NCBI GenBank assembly: GCA_012729055.1
Contig: JAAYDW010000056.1
Coordinates: forward strand, 69,691-133,690
Reading direction: 5' to 3'
Source of the DNA: Deltaproteobacteria bacterium
GTDB lineage: Bacteria > Desulfobacterota > Syntrophia > Syntrophales > Smithellaceae
Length of the DNA stretch: 64,000 bases
The translations under genes were made by a program, and so were the position numbers. The number at the start of each line of letters is the position of its first letter. Within the stretch, counting starts at the first letter, position 1. Under the pieces are notes generated by a model that ran no database searches, was not told where the DNA came from, and saw nothing but the letters and a program-made list of their open reading frames with translations. Shown here in pieces: positions 8,940-16,413 of the stretch.

Positions 8940-9218
8940 TTAGGGTTTTCCGGCTTCCCGGCCGGCCGCGTCGTTTTTCGCTTCTTCCGTTTCAGATTTT
9001 TTCAACAAAAGCGAATCCTTGAGGCCATCGTCCTTTTTCGGTTTCTCGTCCTCTTTCATGGCGTCTTTAAGATCTTCGGTCACTCCTTCGGTGGCGTTTT
9101 TAAAATCCCGGAAGCCCTTGCCGAGCGTTTTGGCCAGGTCGGGCAGCTTTTTCGGCCCGACGATTAAAAGCGCGATAATGGCAATGATGATCAACTCCTG
9201 AAACCCGATTCCAAACAT
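8940..9218 (-). CDS. tatA: Twin-arginine translocase subunit TatA/TatB
   Basis: 92 residues. One N-terminal membrane helix (FGIGFQELIIIAIIALLIV) is followed by the conserved GPKKLPDLAKTLGKG amphipathic helix and a charged, Lys/Glu-rich tail. TatA forms the translocation channel and TatB helps TatC. A single family member next to tatC here may do both jobs, but others may exist elsewhere in the genome. The start has AAAGGAG upstream, and a promoter (TTGACA, 16 bases, TATAGG) lies at 9254-9281. Confidence 0.9.
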   Translation of the reverse strand: MFGIGFQELIIIAIIALLIVGPKKLPDLAKTLGKGFRDFKNATEGVTEDLKDAMKEDEKPKKDDGLKDSLLLKKSETEEAKNDAAGREAGKP

Positions 9219-9253
9219 GCAAAAAAAAGCTCCTTTAAAGTGTTGCTCATTTA

Positions 9254-9281
9254 CCTATATATTGATTGCCGTTTTTGTCAA
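9254..9281 (-). promoter_or_regulatory. Promoter of tatA-tatC-PBP
   Basis: On the minus strand TTGACA (9281-9276), a 16-base spacer and TATAGG (9259-9254) lie 36 bases before the tatA start codon. Confidence 0.65.
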
Positions 9282-9357
9282 TGCTTTTCATGAACAGCCA
9301 AGCGTCCCGGAGGGATTCGTCATTGACGGGAGGCTTGCTCTTTTATACATTGATCCC

Positions 9358-9855
9358 ATGACCGTTGACGAACAAATTGCCGAACTGACCCGTCAGGTTT
9401 CAGGGCAAGGTCTCCGTGCGGTTTTCCCCGCGCTGGTCTTTGCCGTCGCCGGGCTGGTTGTCGCGGGGGCCTGGACGGAAAATCCCGTTTTGTATGCGGC
9501 GGCCGGCGTGGGGGCGGTGCTGACTTTTGCCGTCCGGCAGGTAGTCCCTCATCTCAGCAATGCCGCACTCGGCCTCCGGGAGGGATGGCGTCAGGAGGGA
9601 ACGGTGGAAATCGGGATCTCCCGGTGGAAGGATGCCGAATCCAATGAGTACGAAACCTACGAGGGACGGATTGCCGTCGCTGGTCAGCCCCTGTGGGAGA
9701 TGGAATTCGCGCAGCCCCGGAACTGGCAGCCGGTTCAGGGCCGGTTTGAAGCCCGACTGGTTTTCCTGCGCGGAGTAGCCTGGCCGGTGGCAGTCGTGAC
9801 CGCCGACGGGCTGCTCTATCCCCGGGTACGGCCCCGTCGCGCGGGCCGGACCTGA
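9358..9855 (+). CDS. Small membrane protein of unknown function
   Basis: 165 residues. Two hydrophobic segments at about 21-60 (AVFPALVFAVAGLVVAG and VLYAAAGVGAVLTFAV) are followed by a soluble C-terminal half with alternating strand-like patterns (GTVEIGIS, GRIAVAG, FEARLVFLRG). I do not recognise the family. The chosen ATG at 9358 lacks a clear ribosome site. A possible promoter (TTGACG at 9324, TATACA about 15 bases later) lies so close that the message may be nearly leaderless. The frame is open further upstream to 9217, but that part overlaps the tatA promoter region. The start is uncertain. Confidence 0.6.
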   Translation: MTVDEQIAELTRQVSGQGLRAVFPALVFAVAGLVVAGAWTENPVLYAAAGVGAVLTFAVRQVVPHLSNAALGLREGWRQEGTVEIGISRWKDAESNEYETYEGRIAVAGQPLWEMEFAQPRNWQPVQGRFEARLVFLRGVAWPVAVVTADGLLYPRVRPRRAGRT

Positions 9856-9867
9856 AGGGAGCTCTGC

Positions 9868-9918
9868 GGACCGTTTCCCGCCTTTTCCGGATGGCGGCCG
9901 GCCGGTCCCTTTCTTTTG
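9868..9918 (+). terminator. Probable terminator after the small membrane protein gene
   Basis: Outer arms GGACCG (9868-9873) and CGGTCC (9903-9908) enclose an inner CCGCC/GGCGG pair, and CTTTCTTTT follows. The stem is imperfect. Confidence 0.45.
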
Positions 9919-9946
9919 CCCTGCGGGTCGTTTGCGCTTTTTTGTC

Positions 9947-9974
9947 TTGACAATTCCTTGACCCCTAGTATAAC
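9947..9974 (+). promoter_or_regulatory. Upstream promoter of the 3-hydroxyacyl-CoA dehydrogenase gene
   Basis: TTGACA (9947-9952), 16 bases, TATAAC (9969-9974). The predicted start near 9981 would give an untranslated leader of about 165 bases before the ATG at 10148. Confidence 0.65.
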
Positions 9975-10092
9975 CAAACTTCGCCGCTCATTGAATTTTC
10001 ATCAATATCCGGCTTTAAATGCGGGGCCGGGGAAGGGCGTCCCGCAGGGAGCCGTAAAAAGACCTTGCTTGAGCATGGGGAATGAAAGAGCC

Positions 10093-10120
10093 TTGAGGAT
10101 AAAGAGGCTTATCGTATAAA
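10093..10120 (+). promoter_or_regulatory. Possible second promoter of the 3-hydroxyacyl-CoA dehydrogenase gene
   Basis: TTGAGG (10093-10098), 16 bases, TATAAA (10115-10120), close to the gene. It would start transcription about 20 bases before the ATG. Confidence 0.45.
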
Positions 10121-10147
10121 AAATTTAACCGAAAGTGAGGAAGAACC

Positions 10148-11017
10148 ATGAAGATTGAAGATGTGAAAAACGTATGTGTCGTCGGCGCCGGTAACATGGG
10201 CCATCAGATCGCGCTGCAGTGTGCTCTGTCCGGTTTCAAAACCGTCAGCACGGATGTTATTCCCGCCGTTTTGGAAAAAGCTGAAAAGTTTGTCGACAGT
10301 TACCTGGCCGGCCGGGTGCAGAAAGGCAAATTGACGGAAGAAGAGGCAAAAGCGACCCGCGCCAGAATCTCCTTCACGGGTGATTTGAAAGAAGCCGCCA
10401 AGGATGCAGACGTGGTCATTGAAGCGGTTCTGGAAAGAATCGACCTGAAGCGCAAGATATTCGCCGATCTGGACAAAATTGCGCCCCCCAACGCCATTCT
10501 GGCGACCAACAGCTCCTTTATCGTGAGCTCCCGAATTGCCAGCGCCACCAACCGTCCGGCGCAGGTCTGCAACCTTCATTTCTTCAATCCGGCCCTGGTC
10601 ATGAAGCTGGTCGAAGTGGTCCAGGGACCCCATGTTTCAGACGAAACGGCAAAATGCATGATGGATTTCTGCCTCAAAATCAACAAAGTTCCTATCCACA
10701 TCAAGAAGGAAGTCGACGGCTTCGTGCTCAACCGTATTTTCGCGGTGATTCAGAGGGAAGCCCTCTGGATGCTGGAAATGGGCGTGGCCTCCGTGGAAGA
10801 CATCGACAAAGCCTGCGTTTATGGCGCCGGCCATCCCATGGGTCCCTTCCGTCTTAACGACCTGACCGGCATCGACCTTACCTATGATATCTGCATGAGC
10901 CACTTCTACGAGTCCGGTAATCCGGCCGATCTGCCTTCTCCGAGCGTGGTGAAGCTCTACACGCAGGGTAAATACGGCCAGAAGACCGGCGAAGGCTGGT
11001 ACAGCTATAAGAAATAA
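10148..11017 (+). CDS. 3-hydroxyacyl-CoA (3-hydroxybutyryl-CoA) dehydrogenase, copy 1
   Basis: 289 residues. It interconverts 3-hydroxyacyl-CoA and 3-oxoacyl-CoA with NAD(H). The N-terminal Rossmann fold begins VVGAGNMG (12-18). The catalytic His lies in LHFFNP, and a C-terminal dimerisation domain ends GKYGQKTGEGWYSY. A strong ribosome site (GTGAGGAAG) precedes the ATG. It stands alone between its own promoters and an 11-bp terminator hairpin. A more canonical paralogue is at 51870. In a syntrophic fatty-acid degrader it could serve beta-oxidation or crotonyl-CoA metabolism (inference). Confidence 0.9.
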   Translation: MKIEDVKNVCVVGAGNMGHQIALQCALSGFKTVSTDVIPAVLEKAEKFVDSYLAGRVQKGKLTEEEAKATRARISFTGDLKEAAKDADVVIEAVLERIDLKRKIFADLDKIAPPNAILATNSSFIVSSRIASATNRPAQVCNLHFFNPALVMKLVEVVQGPHVSDETAKCMMDFCLKINKVPIHIKKEVDGFVLNRIFAVIQREALWMLEMGVASVEDIDKACVYGAGHPMGPFRLNDLTGIDLTYDICMSHFYESGNPADLPSPSVVKLYTQGKYGQKTGEGWYSYKK

Positions 11018-11061
11018 AGCGCACCGCCAAAGCGAATACCCGCTTCATAGGCGATTTTATG

Positions 11062-11100
11062 AGGACGCCCCGAAGTTCACTCCGAATTCCGGGGCGTCCT
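11062..11100 (+). terminator. Terminator after the first 3-hydroxyacyl-CoA dehydrogenase gene
   Basis: A perfect 11-bp stem AGGACGCCCCG (11062-11072) with CGGGGCGTCCT (11090-11100) and a 17-base loop, 45 bases after the stop codon. No T-run follows, so termination may be inefficient. Confidence 0.55.
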
Positions 11101-11154
11101 GCACTGAGACGGGCGGCGCGCGGCAAAACTGTTCCTGTGCGGATTTTTACAGGT

Positions 11155-12012
11155 ATGGACAACAACCGATCCGGATCGGCGCTCGTGGTGGAAGGCGGCG
11201 GGATGCGGGGCATCTATGCCGCGGGGGTGCTCCACGCCTTCGGCCGGGCCGGTTTCGATCCCTTTAATCTGTATATCGGCGTTTCCGCCGGCGCCTGCCA
11301 CCTGGCTTCGCATCTGGCCGGTCAGAACGACCGGAACTTCGACATCACGCTGCGCTATTCACTCGACCCCCGGTTCATCAGCCCCGGACGATTTCTGCGC
11401 GGCGGCCATCTGCTGGATCTGGACTGGATGTGGGACCAGACCATCACGCACTACCGCCTGAACCTCAGGCAGATCGATGAAAAACTCAAAACGCAGCAAA
11501 AAGACTTTCTGGTCGTTGCCACGTCGCTTAAGACCGGTCGTGCGCTTTATCTGCGTCCCGATCAAGAAACGCTGGAGCACTATCTGAAAGTATCCAGCGC
11601 CCTGCCGATCCTCTACCGCCGTATTCTCAGCGTTGCGGGAGAGGCAGCCGTCGACGGCGGCGTGGCGGATGCGCTGCCCGTGTGCGAGGCCCACCGGCGC
11701 GGCGCGGCGGACATTACGGTCATCCGGTCGCGTCCGGCGTCGTACGTCAAAAAGGACAGTCCGCTGGCCGTGGCTTTCTTTGCCTGGTATTTCAAAAAGT
11801 ATCCCGCGCTTGTCGCGGCATTCCGGCACCGCGCCGACCGCTACAACGAGTCCGTGAAATTTCTTTCCGAACCGCCGGCCGGCGTCCGGGTGACCCAGAT
11901 CGCACCGCCTGGCGATCTGGACATCGGCAGAACCACCCGCAACGAAGCTCACCTGCGCAGGGCTTATGAGGCCGGTGTCGCCTGCGGCGAAGACGCTCTG
12001 CGCAGACGGTAG
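11155..12012 (+). CDS. Patatin-like phospholipase, YjjU type
   Basis: 285 residues. A predicted serine lipid acyl hydrolase. The oxyanion motif EGGGMRG is at 13-19, the nucleophile Ser44 is in GVSAG, and the catalytic-dyad Asp167 is in VDGG. The phrase SHLAGQNDRNF recalls the E. coli YjjU branch of patatins. The ATG at 11155 is preferred because longer versions start inside the terminator hairpin at 11062-11100, though the ribosome site (ACAGG) is weak. The substrate is unknown. It is followed 63 bases later by the M48 protease gene on the same strand. Confidence 0.85.
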   Translation: MDNNRSGSALVVEGGGMRGIYAAGVLHAFGRAGFDPFNLYIGVSAGACHLASHLAGQNDRNFDITLRYSLDPRFISPGRFLRGGHLLDLDWMWDQTITHYRLNLRQIDEKLKTQQKDFLVVATSLKTGRALYLRPDQETLEHYLKVSSALPILYRRILSVAGEAAVDGGVADALPVCEAHRRGAADITVIRSRPASYVKKDSPLAVAFFAWYFKKYPALVAAFRHRADRYNESVKFLSEPPAGVRVTQIAPPGDLDIGRTTRNEAHLRRAYEAGVACGEDALRRR

Positions 12013-12075
12013 CGTTTTCCGTCCGCTTGGCCGGACGGGGCGGGAGGCGCGGCGTCAAAACGGGAGACAGCTTTT

Positions 12076-13329
12076 ATGGAAACGCTGCTCGTCATCATCT
12101 TTCTTGTGCTCTTTCTCGGAGAAAGCGGCGCGCGCTGGCTTCTGGAGCAGCTCAATATCCGCCATATGCTGCGGCACGGCCGGGACATCCCCCCGGTGTT
12201 TGCAGGCGCAGTCGATCCGGCAACCGTAACCCGGATGGCGGATTACACCGCCGATTGCTCGCGCCTGGACTTCCGGGAAAACCGGACGCGCGACCTCATC
12301 GAGCTGGCCGTTCTCTTCGGAGCGCTTCCGGTACTTACCGTCCGGCTTGGCCATTTGGCTTTTCCCCTGATTGCGCAGGCGCTGATCTTTTTTACCGTAC
12401 TGGCCCTTATCGGCTTTCTGGCCGGCCTGCCGTTTGATGTCTACCGCACGTTCGTCCTGGAAAAGAAATACGGCTTTTCCACCGTCACCTGGAGACTGTG
12501 GTTGATCGATCAAATAAAATCCCTCGTTCTGTCGGCCGTTCTGCTTGCGATTCTCGTGAGCGCGCTCATGGCGTTCATTCTTTGGCTGCCCGGCTGCTGG
12601 TGGTTCTGGGGCTGGGTGTTTTTTGCGGTTTTTCAGATCGTGCTTTTGTGGCTCTATCCCGTTTTGATCGCGCCGCTTTTCAATACCTTCGCGCCGATTG
12701 CGGACGATGTCCTCCGAAAAGAGATTACGGCTCTGCTCCAGCGGGCCGGTCTTACGGCCGGAGGCATTTACCAGGTGGACGAAGGCAAGCGTTCCCGGCA
12801 CACCAACGCCTATTTCACGGGATTTGGCAAAACCAAGCGCATCGTTCTTTACGATACCCTTCTGGCCTCGCACACGCCGGAGGAGATCGTTGCGGTTCTG
12901 GCCCATGAAATCGGCCACTGGAAAGGGAGGCATCTGCTCAAACAGCTGGCGCTTCTGATTCCGGCCGCGCTCGCCGTGTTTTACGGACTCGGCAGAGTTG
13001 TCGCCTGGCCGCCGCTTTACGCCGCATTCGGCATCAGCGGAACCCCTGTTTACGCGGGGCTGTTTGTAGCGTCTGTGTATCTGGCCGCCGCCGGTTTTTT
13101 CCTCAAACCGCTTGTCGCCGCCGTCACGCGCCGTTTCGAACGTGAAGCCGACGCGCTGGCGGTGGAACTCACCGGCACGGCCCGGCCGCTGATCGGCGCG
13201 CTGCGACGCCTGGCAAAGGACAATTTGCGCAACCTGCATCCGCATCCCTGGTATGTCCTGTTTTTTTATACGCACCCGCCGCTTGTCGAGCGTCTTGAAT
13301 ATTTGCAGGCGATGGATTATAAAAAATAA
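12076..13329 (+). CDS. M48 family membrane zinc protease (Ste24/CAAX-protease-like)
   Basis: 417 residues, with several membrane segments (start to about 15, 78-118, 148-200, 290-345). The zinc site is HEIGH at 277-281, with the third ligand Glu355 in FEREADALA. The N-terminal M48 domain has the phrase FVLEKKYGFS typical of Ste24 homologues. Bacteria do not prenylate CAAX proteins, so the likely role is membrane-protein quality control. Length and layout match the Ste24 branch rather than the shorter HtpX. The next gene, an FmdB-type zinc ribbon, begins 24 bases later. Confidence 0.9.
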   Translation: METLLVIIFLVLFLGESGARWLLEQLNIRHMLRHGRDIPPVFAGAVDPATVTRMADYTADCSRLDFRENRTRDLIELAVLFGALPVLTVRLGHLAFPLIAQALIFFTVLALIGFLAGLPFDVYRTFVLEKKYGFSTVTWRLWLIDQIKSLVLSAVLLAILVSALMAFILWLPGCWWFWGWVFFAVFQIVLLWLYPVLIAPLFNTFAPIADDVLRKEITALLQRAGLTAGGIYQVDEGKRSRHTNAYFTGFGKTKRIVLYDTLLASHTPEEIVAVLAHEIGHWKGRHLLKQLALLIPAALAVFYGLGRVVAWPPLYAAFGISGTPVYAGLFVASVYLAAAGFFLKPLVAAVTRRFEREADALAVELTGTARPLIGALRRLAKDNLRNLHPHPWYVLFFYTHPPLVERLEYLQAMDYKK

Positions 13330-13353
13330 AAAACATCGGGAGTTCAACTTCTC

Positions 13354-13848
13354 ATGCCGATTTATGAATTTTATTGCCGAAAGTGCAACACGATCTACAA
13401 TTTTTTTTCCAAATCGGTCAACACCGGCAAGATTCCCCTGTGCCCGACGTGCAAAGACGCGCCGCTTGCGCGGCAGATGTCCGTTTTTACGGCGATTACG
13501 GGCGGCGGCGCCCGGGAAGATGCGGACGGGGATTTCTTAAGCGGCGTCGATGAGGGCAAAATGGAAAAAGCCCTGATGCAGCTCGCGACCGAGGCGGAAA
13601 CGCTCAAAGAAGATGATCCGCGCGCTGCGGCGCAACTGATGCGGAGATTGTCCGACACCACGGGGATGAAGCTGGGAGACGGTTTCGAGGAAGCGCTGCA
13701 CCGCCTGGAGAAAGGCGAAGATCCGGACCGGATCGAGGCGGAACTGGGCGATCTGCTGGCGGAGGAGAATCCCTTTGCCCCGAAAAAGAAGGAGGGAAAA
13801 TCCGCCGGCCGGCGCCCCCGCAGGGACGAAACGCTCTATGATCTTTGA
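13354..13848 (+). CDS. FmdB-type zinc-ribbon protein
   Basis: 164 residues. The N-terminal zinc ribbon (1-40) starts MPIYEFYCRKC with Cys8/Cys11 and Cys30/Cys33, the hallmark of the putative regulatory FmdB family. The rest is a charged helical extension with acidic and basic patches that I do not recognise. The molecular role of this family is not settled. It sits between the M48 protease gene (24 bases upstream) and the flavin oxidoreductase gene (33 bases downstream), so the three may share a transcript. Confidence 0.85.
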   Translation: MPIYEFYCRKCNTIYNFFSKSVNTGKIPLCPTCKDAPLARQMSVFTAITGGGAREDADGDFLSGVDEGKMEKALMQLATEAETLKEDDPRAAAQLMRRLSDTTGMKLGDGFEEALHRLEKGEDPDRIEAELGDLLAEENPFAPKKKEGKSAGRRPRRDETLYDL

Positions 13849-13881
13849 GCCGCCGGCCGGACCGCACGGAAGCGAAACGAC

Positions 13882-14988
13882 ATGAAAGTTTTTCAACCGG
13901 CACATTTGGGCGCAATGGCTCTGGCCAATTGCTTTGTCCGCTCCGCCACCGCGGAGGGGCTGGCCAGTGGGACGGGCCGCTGTTCGCCGCAATTGATCGG
14001 GCTTCTGGCCGAACTGGCCCGCGGCGGCGTCGGCCTGATCATCACGGGCCGGACGGCGGTGAGCCCGGAAGGCCGCGAGGATGCCCGGCAGTTATGCCTG
14101 TGGCATGAAGATCATCTGCCGGCGCTGCTGGAATTGACCCAACGGATTCGGGATGAAGGCGGGAAAATGCTGATGCAGCTCGGCCACGCGGGGTTTTTCG
14201 CAGACGCGGCGACCAACGGCGCGGCCGCCTTCGGTCCGACGGCCGGCCGGAGACAAAACGGTTCCTTCTGCCGCGAAATGACGCGGGTCGATATCCGAAA
14301 AACGACGGATGCGTTTGCCCGCGCGGCATTACTTGCCCGGGAAGCCGGCTTTGACGGTGTCCAGATCGACGCCGCGCGCGGCCGCCTCATGAGCGCCTTT
14401 CTTGCCAAACACGCCAATCGCCGGCGCGACGAGTACGGCGGGACGGCCGAGAACCGGGCGCGTTTTCTGCTGGAGGTTCTGGACGCCGTCCGCCGGGCGG
14501 TCGGCCGCGATTATCCGGCGGCGGTGAAAATAGACGCCGGTGATTTTCCGCCGGAAGGTCCGGGCACCGAAGATCTATCCGGGATCGCCGCCCGTTTGGA
14601 AGCCTTTGGCGCAACGGCCGTCGAGCTTACCGGCGGCACGGATCCGTCGATTGCCCGGATTCCGGCCTGTCCGGACGATACGCGTCCGGAAAGCGAAGGC
14701 TGCTTCAGGCGCGAGGCCCAAGCAATCAAAAAGGCAATCGCTCTGCCCCTGATTTTGAACGGCGGTTGTCGGGCGCTGGAAAGCGCCGAGCGTTTTCTTG
14801 AGGAGAAAATTTGCGATTTTGTGGCTTTATCCCGTCCCCTGATCTGTGAACCGGATCTGATTCACAGATGGCAAAAAAAGGATCGGGCGCCTTCCCGGTG
14901 CCGATCGGATAATCAATGCTGCCGGACCGTACGCGCCGGCAAGGGGCTCTACTGCCTTACCCGCCGGCGGGAAAATCAATCGGAATGA
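13882..14988 (+). CDS. Old-yellow-enzyme family NADH:flavin oxidoreductase, atypical active site
   Basis: 368 residues forming the TIM-barrel part only, with no C-terminal FAD/NAD domain as in 2,4-dienoyl-CoA reductase. Recognisable motifs are the N-terminal NCFVRSATAEG, the MQLGHAG strand, and NRRRDEYGG at 179-187. The substrate-anion-binding pair usually written HxAH is D163-A-A-R166 here, in QIDAARGRLMSAF. A C-terminal Cys group (CRSDNQCC...GLYC) resembles the Fe-S motif of larger family members. The substrate is unknown and chemistry may differ from classical ene reduction. Confidence 0.85.
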   Translation: MKVFQPAHLGAMALANCFVRSATAEGLASGTGRCSPQLIGLLAELARGGVGLIITGRTAVSPEGREDARQLCLWHEDHLPALLELTQRIRDEGGKMLMQLGHAGFFADAATNGAAAFGPTAGRRQNGSFCREMTRVDIRKTTDAFARAALLAREAGFDGVQIDAARGRLMSAFLAKHANRRRDEYGGTAENRARFLLEVLDAVRRAVGRDYPAAVKIDAGDFPPEGPGTEDLSGIAARLEAFGATAVELTGGTDPSIARIPACPDDTRPESEGCFRREAQAIKKAIALPLILNGGCRALESAERFLEEKICDFVALSRPLICEPDLIHRWQKKDRAPSRCRSDNQCCRTVRAGKGLYCLTRRRENQSE

Positions 14989-15036
14989 ATCCTGGCGGTC
15001 GGAAAGCTTCATCCGGAAAAGGCGAAGCAGCGGCCG

Positions 15037-15318
15037 CTATTTTTTGAACAGGGCTTCGAGCTTCGCCTTGGCGTCGGAGGCGGGCGCTGCGGATTTCGGC
15101 GGACCGGACGAAAAAAGAAAGAAGTCGCAGAAATTGGATCGGGTCTTGTCCACCACCCGTTCGGCTTCGGATTCCCGGCAGTCGTTCGCGGCGCCAGGCT
15201 CGTAAAACGCGCAGTTGCTGCAGACGTGCAGATATGCCCCGCAGGACGGGCAGAGGGTCTGCCGGCCGACGAACAGGTCGCCGGAGATTTCTGTTTTGCA
15301 CGCAAAGCAAATTTTCAT
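15037..15318 (-). CDS. Small zinc-ribbon-like protein of unknown function
   Basis: 93 residues. CxxC pairs at 4/7 and 23/26 (CPSC), then CSNC at 33/36 and further Cys at about 47 and 64, suggest one or two bound metals. The C-terminal 25 residues are Ala/Lys-rich. It converges with the flavin oxidoreductase gene (49-base gap) and diverges from the MaoC pair. A possible promoter on the minus strand (TTGACA at 15355-15350, TATTTT at 15331-15326) would put the RNA start almost at the ATG. I do not recognise a named family. Confidence 0.7.
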   Translation of the reverse strand: MKICFACKTEISGDLFVGRQTLCPSCGAYLHVCSNCAFYEPGAANDCRESEAERVVDKTRSNFCDFFLFSSGPPKSAAPASDAKAKLEALFKK

Positions 15319-15457
15319 GGTATGAAAAATACAGGCGACGCCCGGTCCGTGTCAAGCCGCATTTCAGGGAAGTCCGGCATCCGGCGGCCTGTCATATTCG
15401 CGTGAAATTCTGTCCGGGATGTGGTATGGCTCGGCATCACCATTTTGGAGGAGCGTT

Positions 15458-15934
15458 TTGGCTGACAAATCGAAGCTCGGCTTTGAATTTCCCCCCTATT
15501 CCATCCGGGTCGAGCAAAACAAAATAGCCGAATTCGCCGCGGCGGTTGCCCAGAAGGATGACACGGATTCCATCCGGGAAATCTACCGCGACGTCGAAGC
15601 GGCGAAAGCCGCCGGTTTTGAAAACATTCCTGTGCCGCCGACGTTTCCCACCAGTTTCGTCTTCTGGACGGGCGGCGGTTTGCTGGGCACGGTGAAAGGC
15701 GTTGGCGCAGACGTCAGCAAGCTGTTGCACAGCGAGGAAGACTACGAATTTTTTGCGCCCATCTGCGCCGGCGACGTCATCACCCGTAATATGAAAGTTG
15801 TGGACATGTACGACCGGGGCAGGAAAGAAAGAAAAGGCTGGTTCGTCCAGGTGACGGTTCTGGAAACGGAAATCACCAATCAAAGAGGCGAACTGGTGAT
15901 GCGGGCGCGCACCACCTTCATGGAAAGGGAGTGA
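15458..15934 (+). CDS. MaoC-like hydratase, N-terminal-type (FAS1 dehydratase-like) subunit
   Basis: 158 residues, single hot-dog fold of the MaoC_dehydrat_N type, with phrases such as IPVPPTFPTSFVFW and EDYEFFAPICAGDVITRN. This subunit normally lacks the catalytic Asp/His pair and pairs with a catalytic MaoC partner. That partner begins five bases downstream. The TTG at 15458 is chosen as start because GGAGG lies six bases before it; the frame is open upstream but has no better site. Together the two would form a heteromeric (R)-specific enoyl-CoA hydratase or 3-hydroxyacyl dehydratase (inference, as in HadAB). Confidence 0.85.
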   Translation: MADKSKLGFEFPPYSIRVEQNKIAEFAAAVAQKDDTDSIREIYRDVEAAKAAGFENIPVPPTFPTSFVFWTGGGLLGTVKGVGADVSKLLHSEEDYEFFAPICAGDVITRNMKVVDMYDRGRKERKGWFVQVTVLETEITNQRGELVMRARTTFMERE

Positions 15935-15938
15935 TCGC

Positions 15939-16388
15939 ATGACCCCGCGCTTTGATGATATTCAGGTCGGCGACGCCATTCCCCCCTACACGTCTTTGCC
16001 CATCACGCGGACGCAGCTGGTCCGCTATGCCGGAGCGTCCGGCGATTTCAATCCCCTGCACCACGATGAGACGTTTGCCCGGGCCATCGGCCTGGAAACG
16101 GTCATCGCCCACGGTATGTTTATCATGGGCATTGCCGGAGAAGCCGTCACGGCGTGGATCGACAACAAATGCCTGCGGCGGTTTTCCACCCACTTTCTTA
16201 GTATGACGCAGCCGGTCGATCTCCATGACGTCGAGAAGACTCAGGCCCGGGCCACCATCACCGTGACCGGCAAGGTCGTCGCAAAATACGAGGAAAACGG
16301 AGAAAAAAGAATCCGCTGCGAGATCCTTGCCCAGGACGGACAGGGCAGCCGGAAGCTGACAGGTTTTTTCGTGGCGGCTTTGCCTTGA
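15939..16388 (+). CDS. MaoC-like enoyl-CoA hydratase, catalytic subunit
   Basis: 149 residues, hot-dog fold. The hydratase-2 motif is present: YAGASGDFNPLHHDETFARAIG, with the catalytic Asp and His, then VIAHGM. It hydrates 2-enoyl-CoA or dehydrates (R)-3-hydroxyacyl-CoA, depending on the pathway. The start codon lies five bases after the partner gene, so translation is likely coupled. No fatty-acid gene cluster surrounds the pair, so the substrate cannot be read from context. Confidence 0.9.
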   Translation: MTPRFDDIQVGDAIPPYTSLPITRTQLVRYAGASGDFNPLHHDETFARAIGLETVIAHGMFIMGIAGEAVTAWIDNKCLRRFSTHFLSMTQPVDLHDVEKTQARATITVTGKVVAKYEENGEKRIRCEILAQDGQGSRKLTGFFVAALP

Positions 16389-16413
16389 AGGACGACGGAA
16401 GACTGGTGCCGCC

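Noticed and set aside
9975-10147. A riboswitch in the long leader of the first 3-hydroxyacyl-CoA dehydrogenase gene
   Set aside because: No known riboswitch core was recognised, and a second promoter close to the gene explains the distance.
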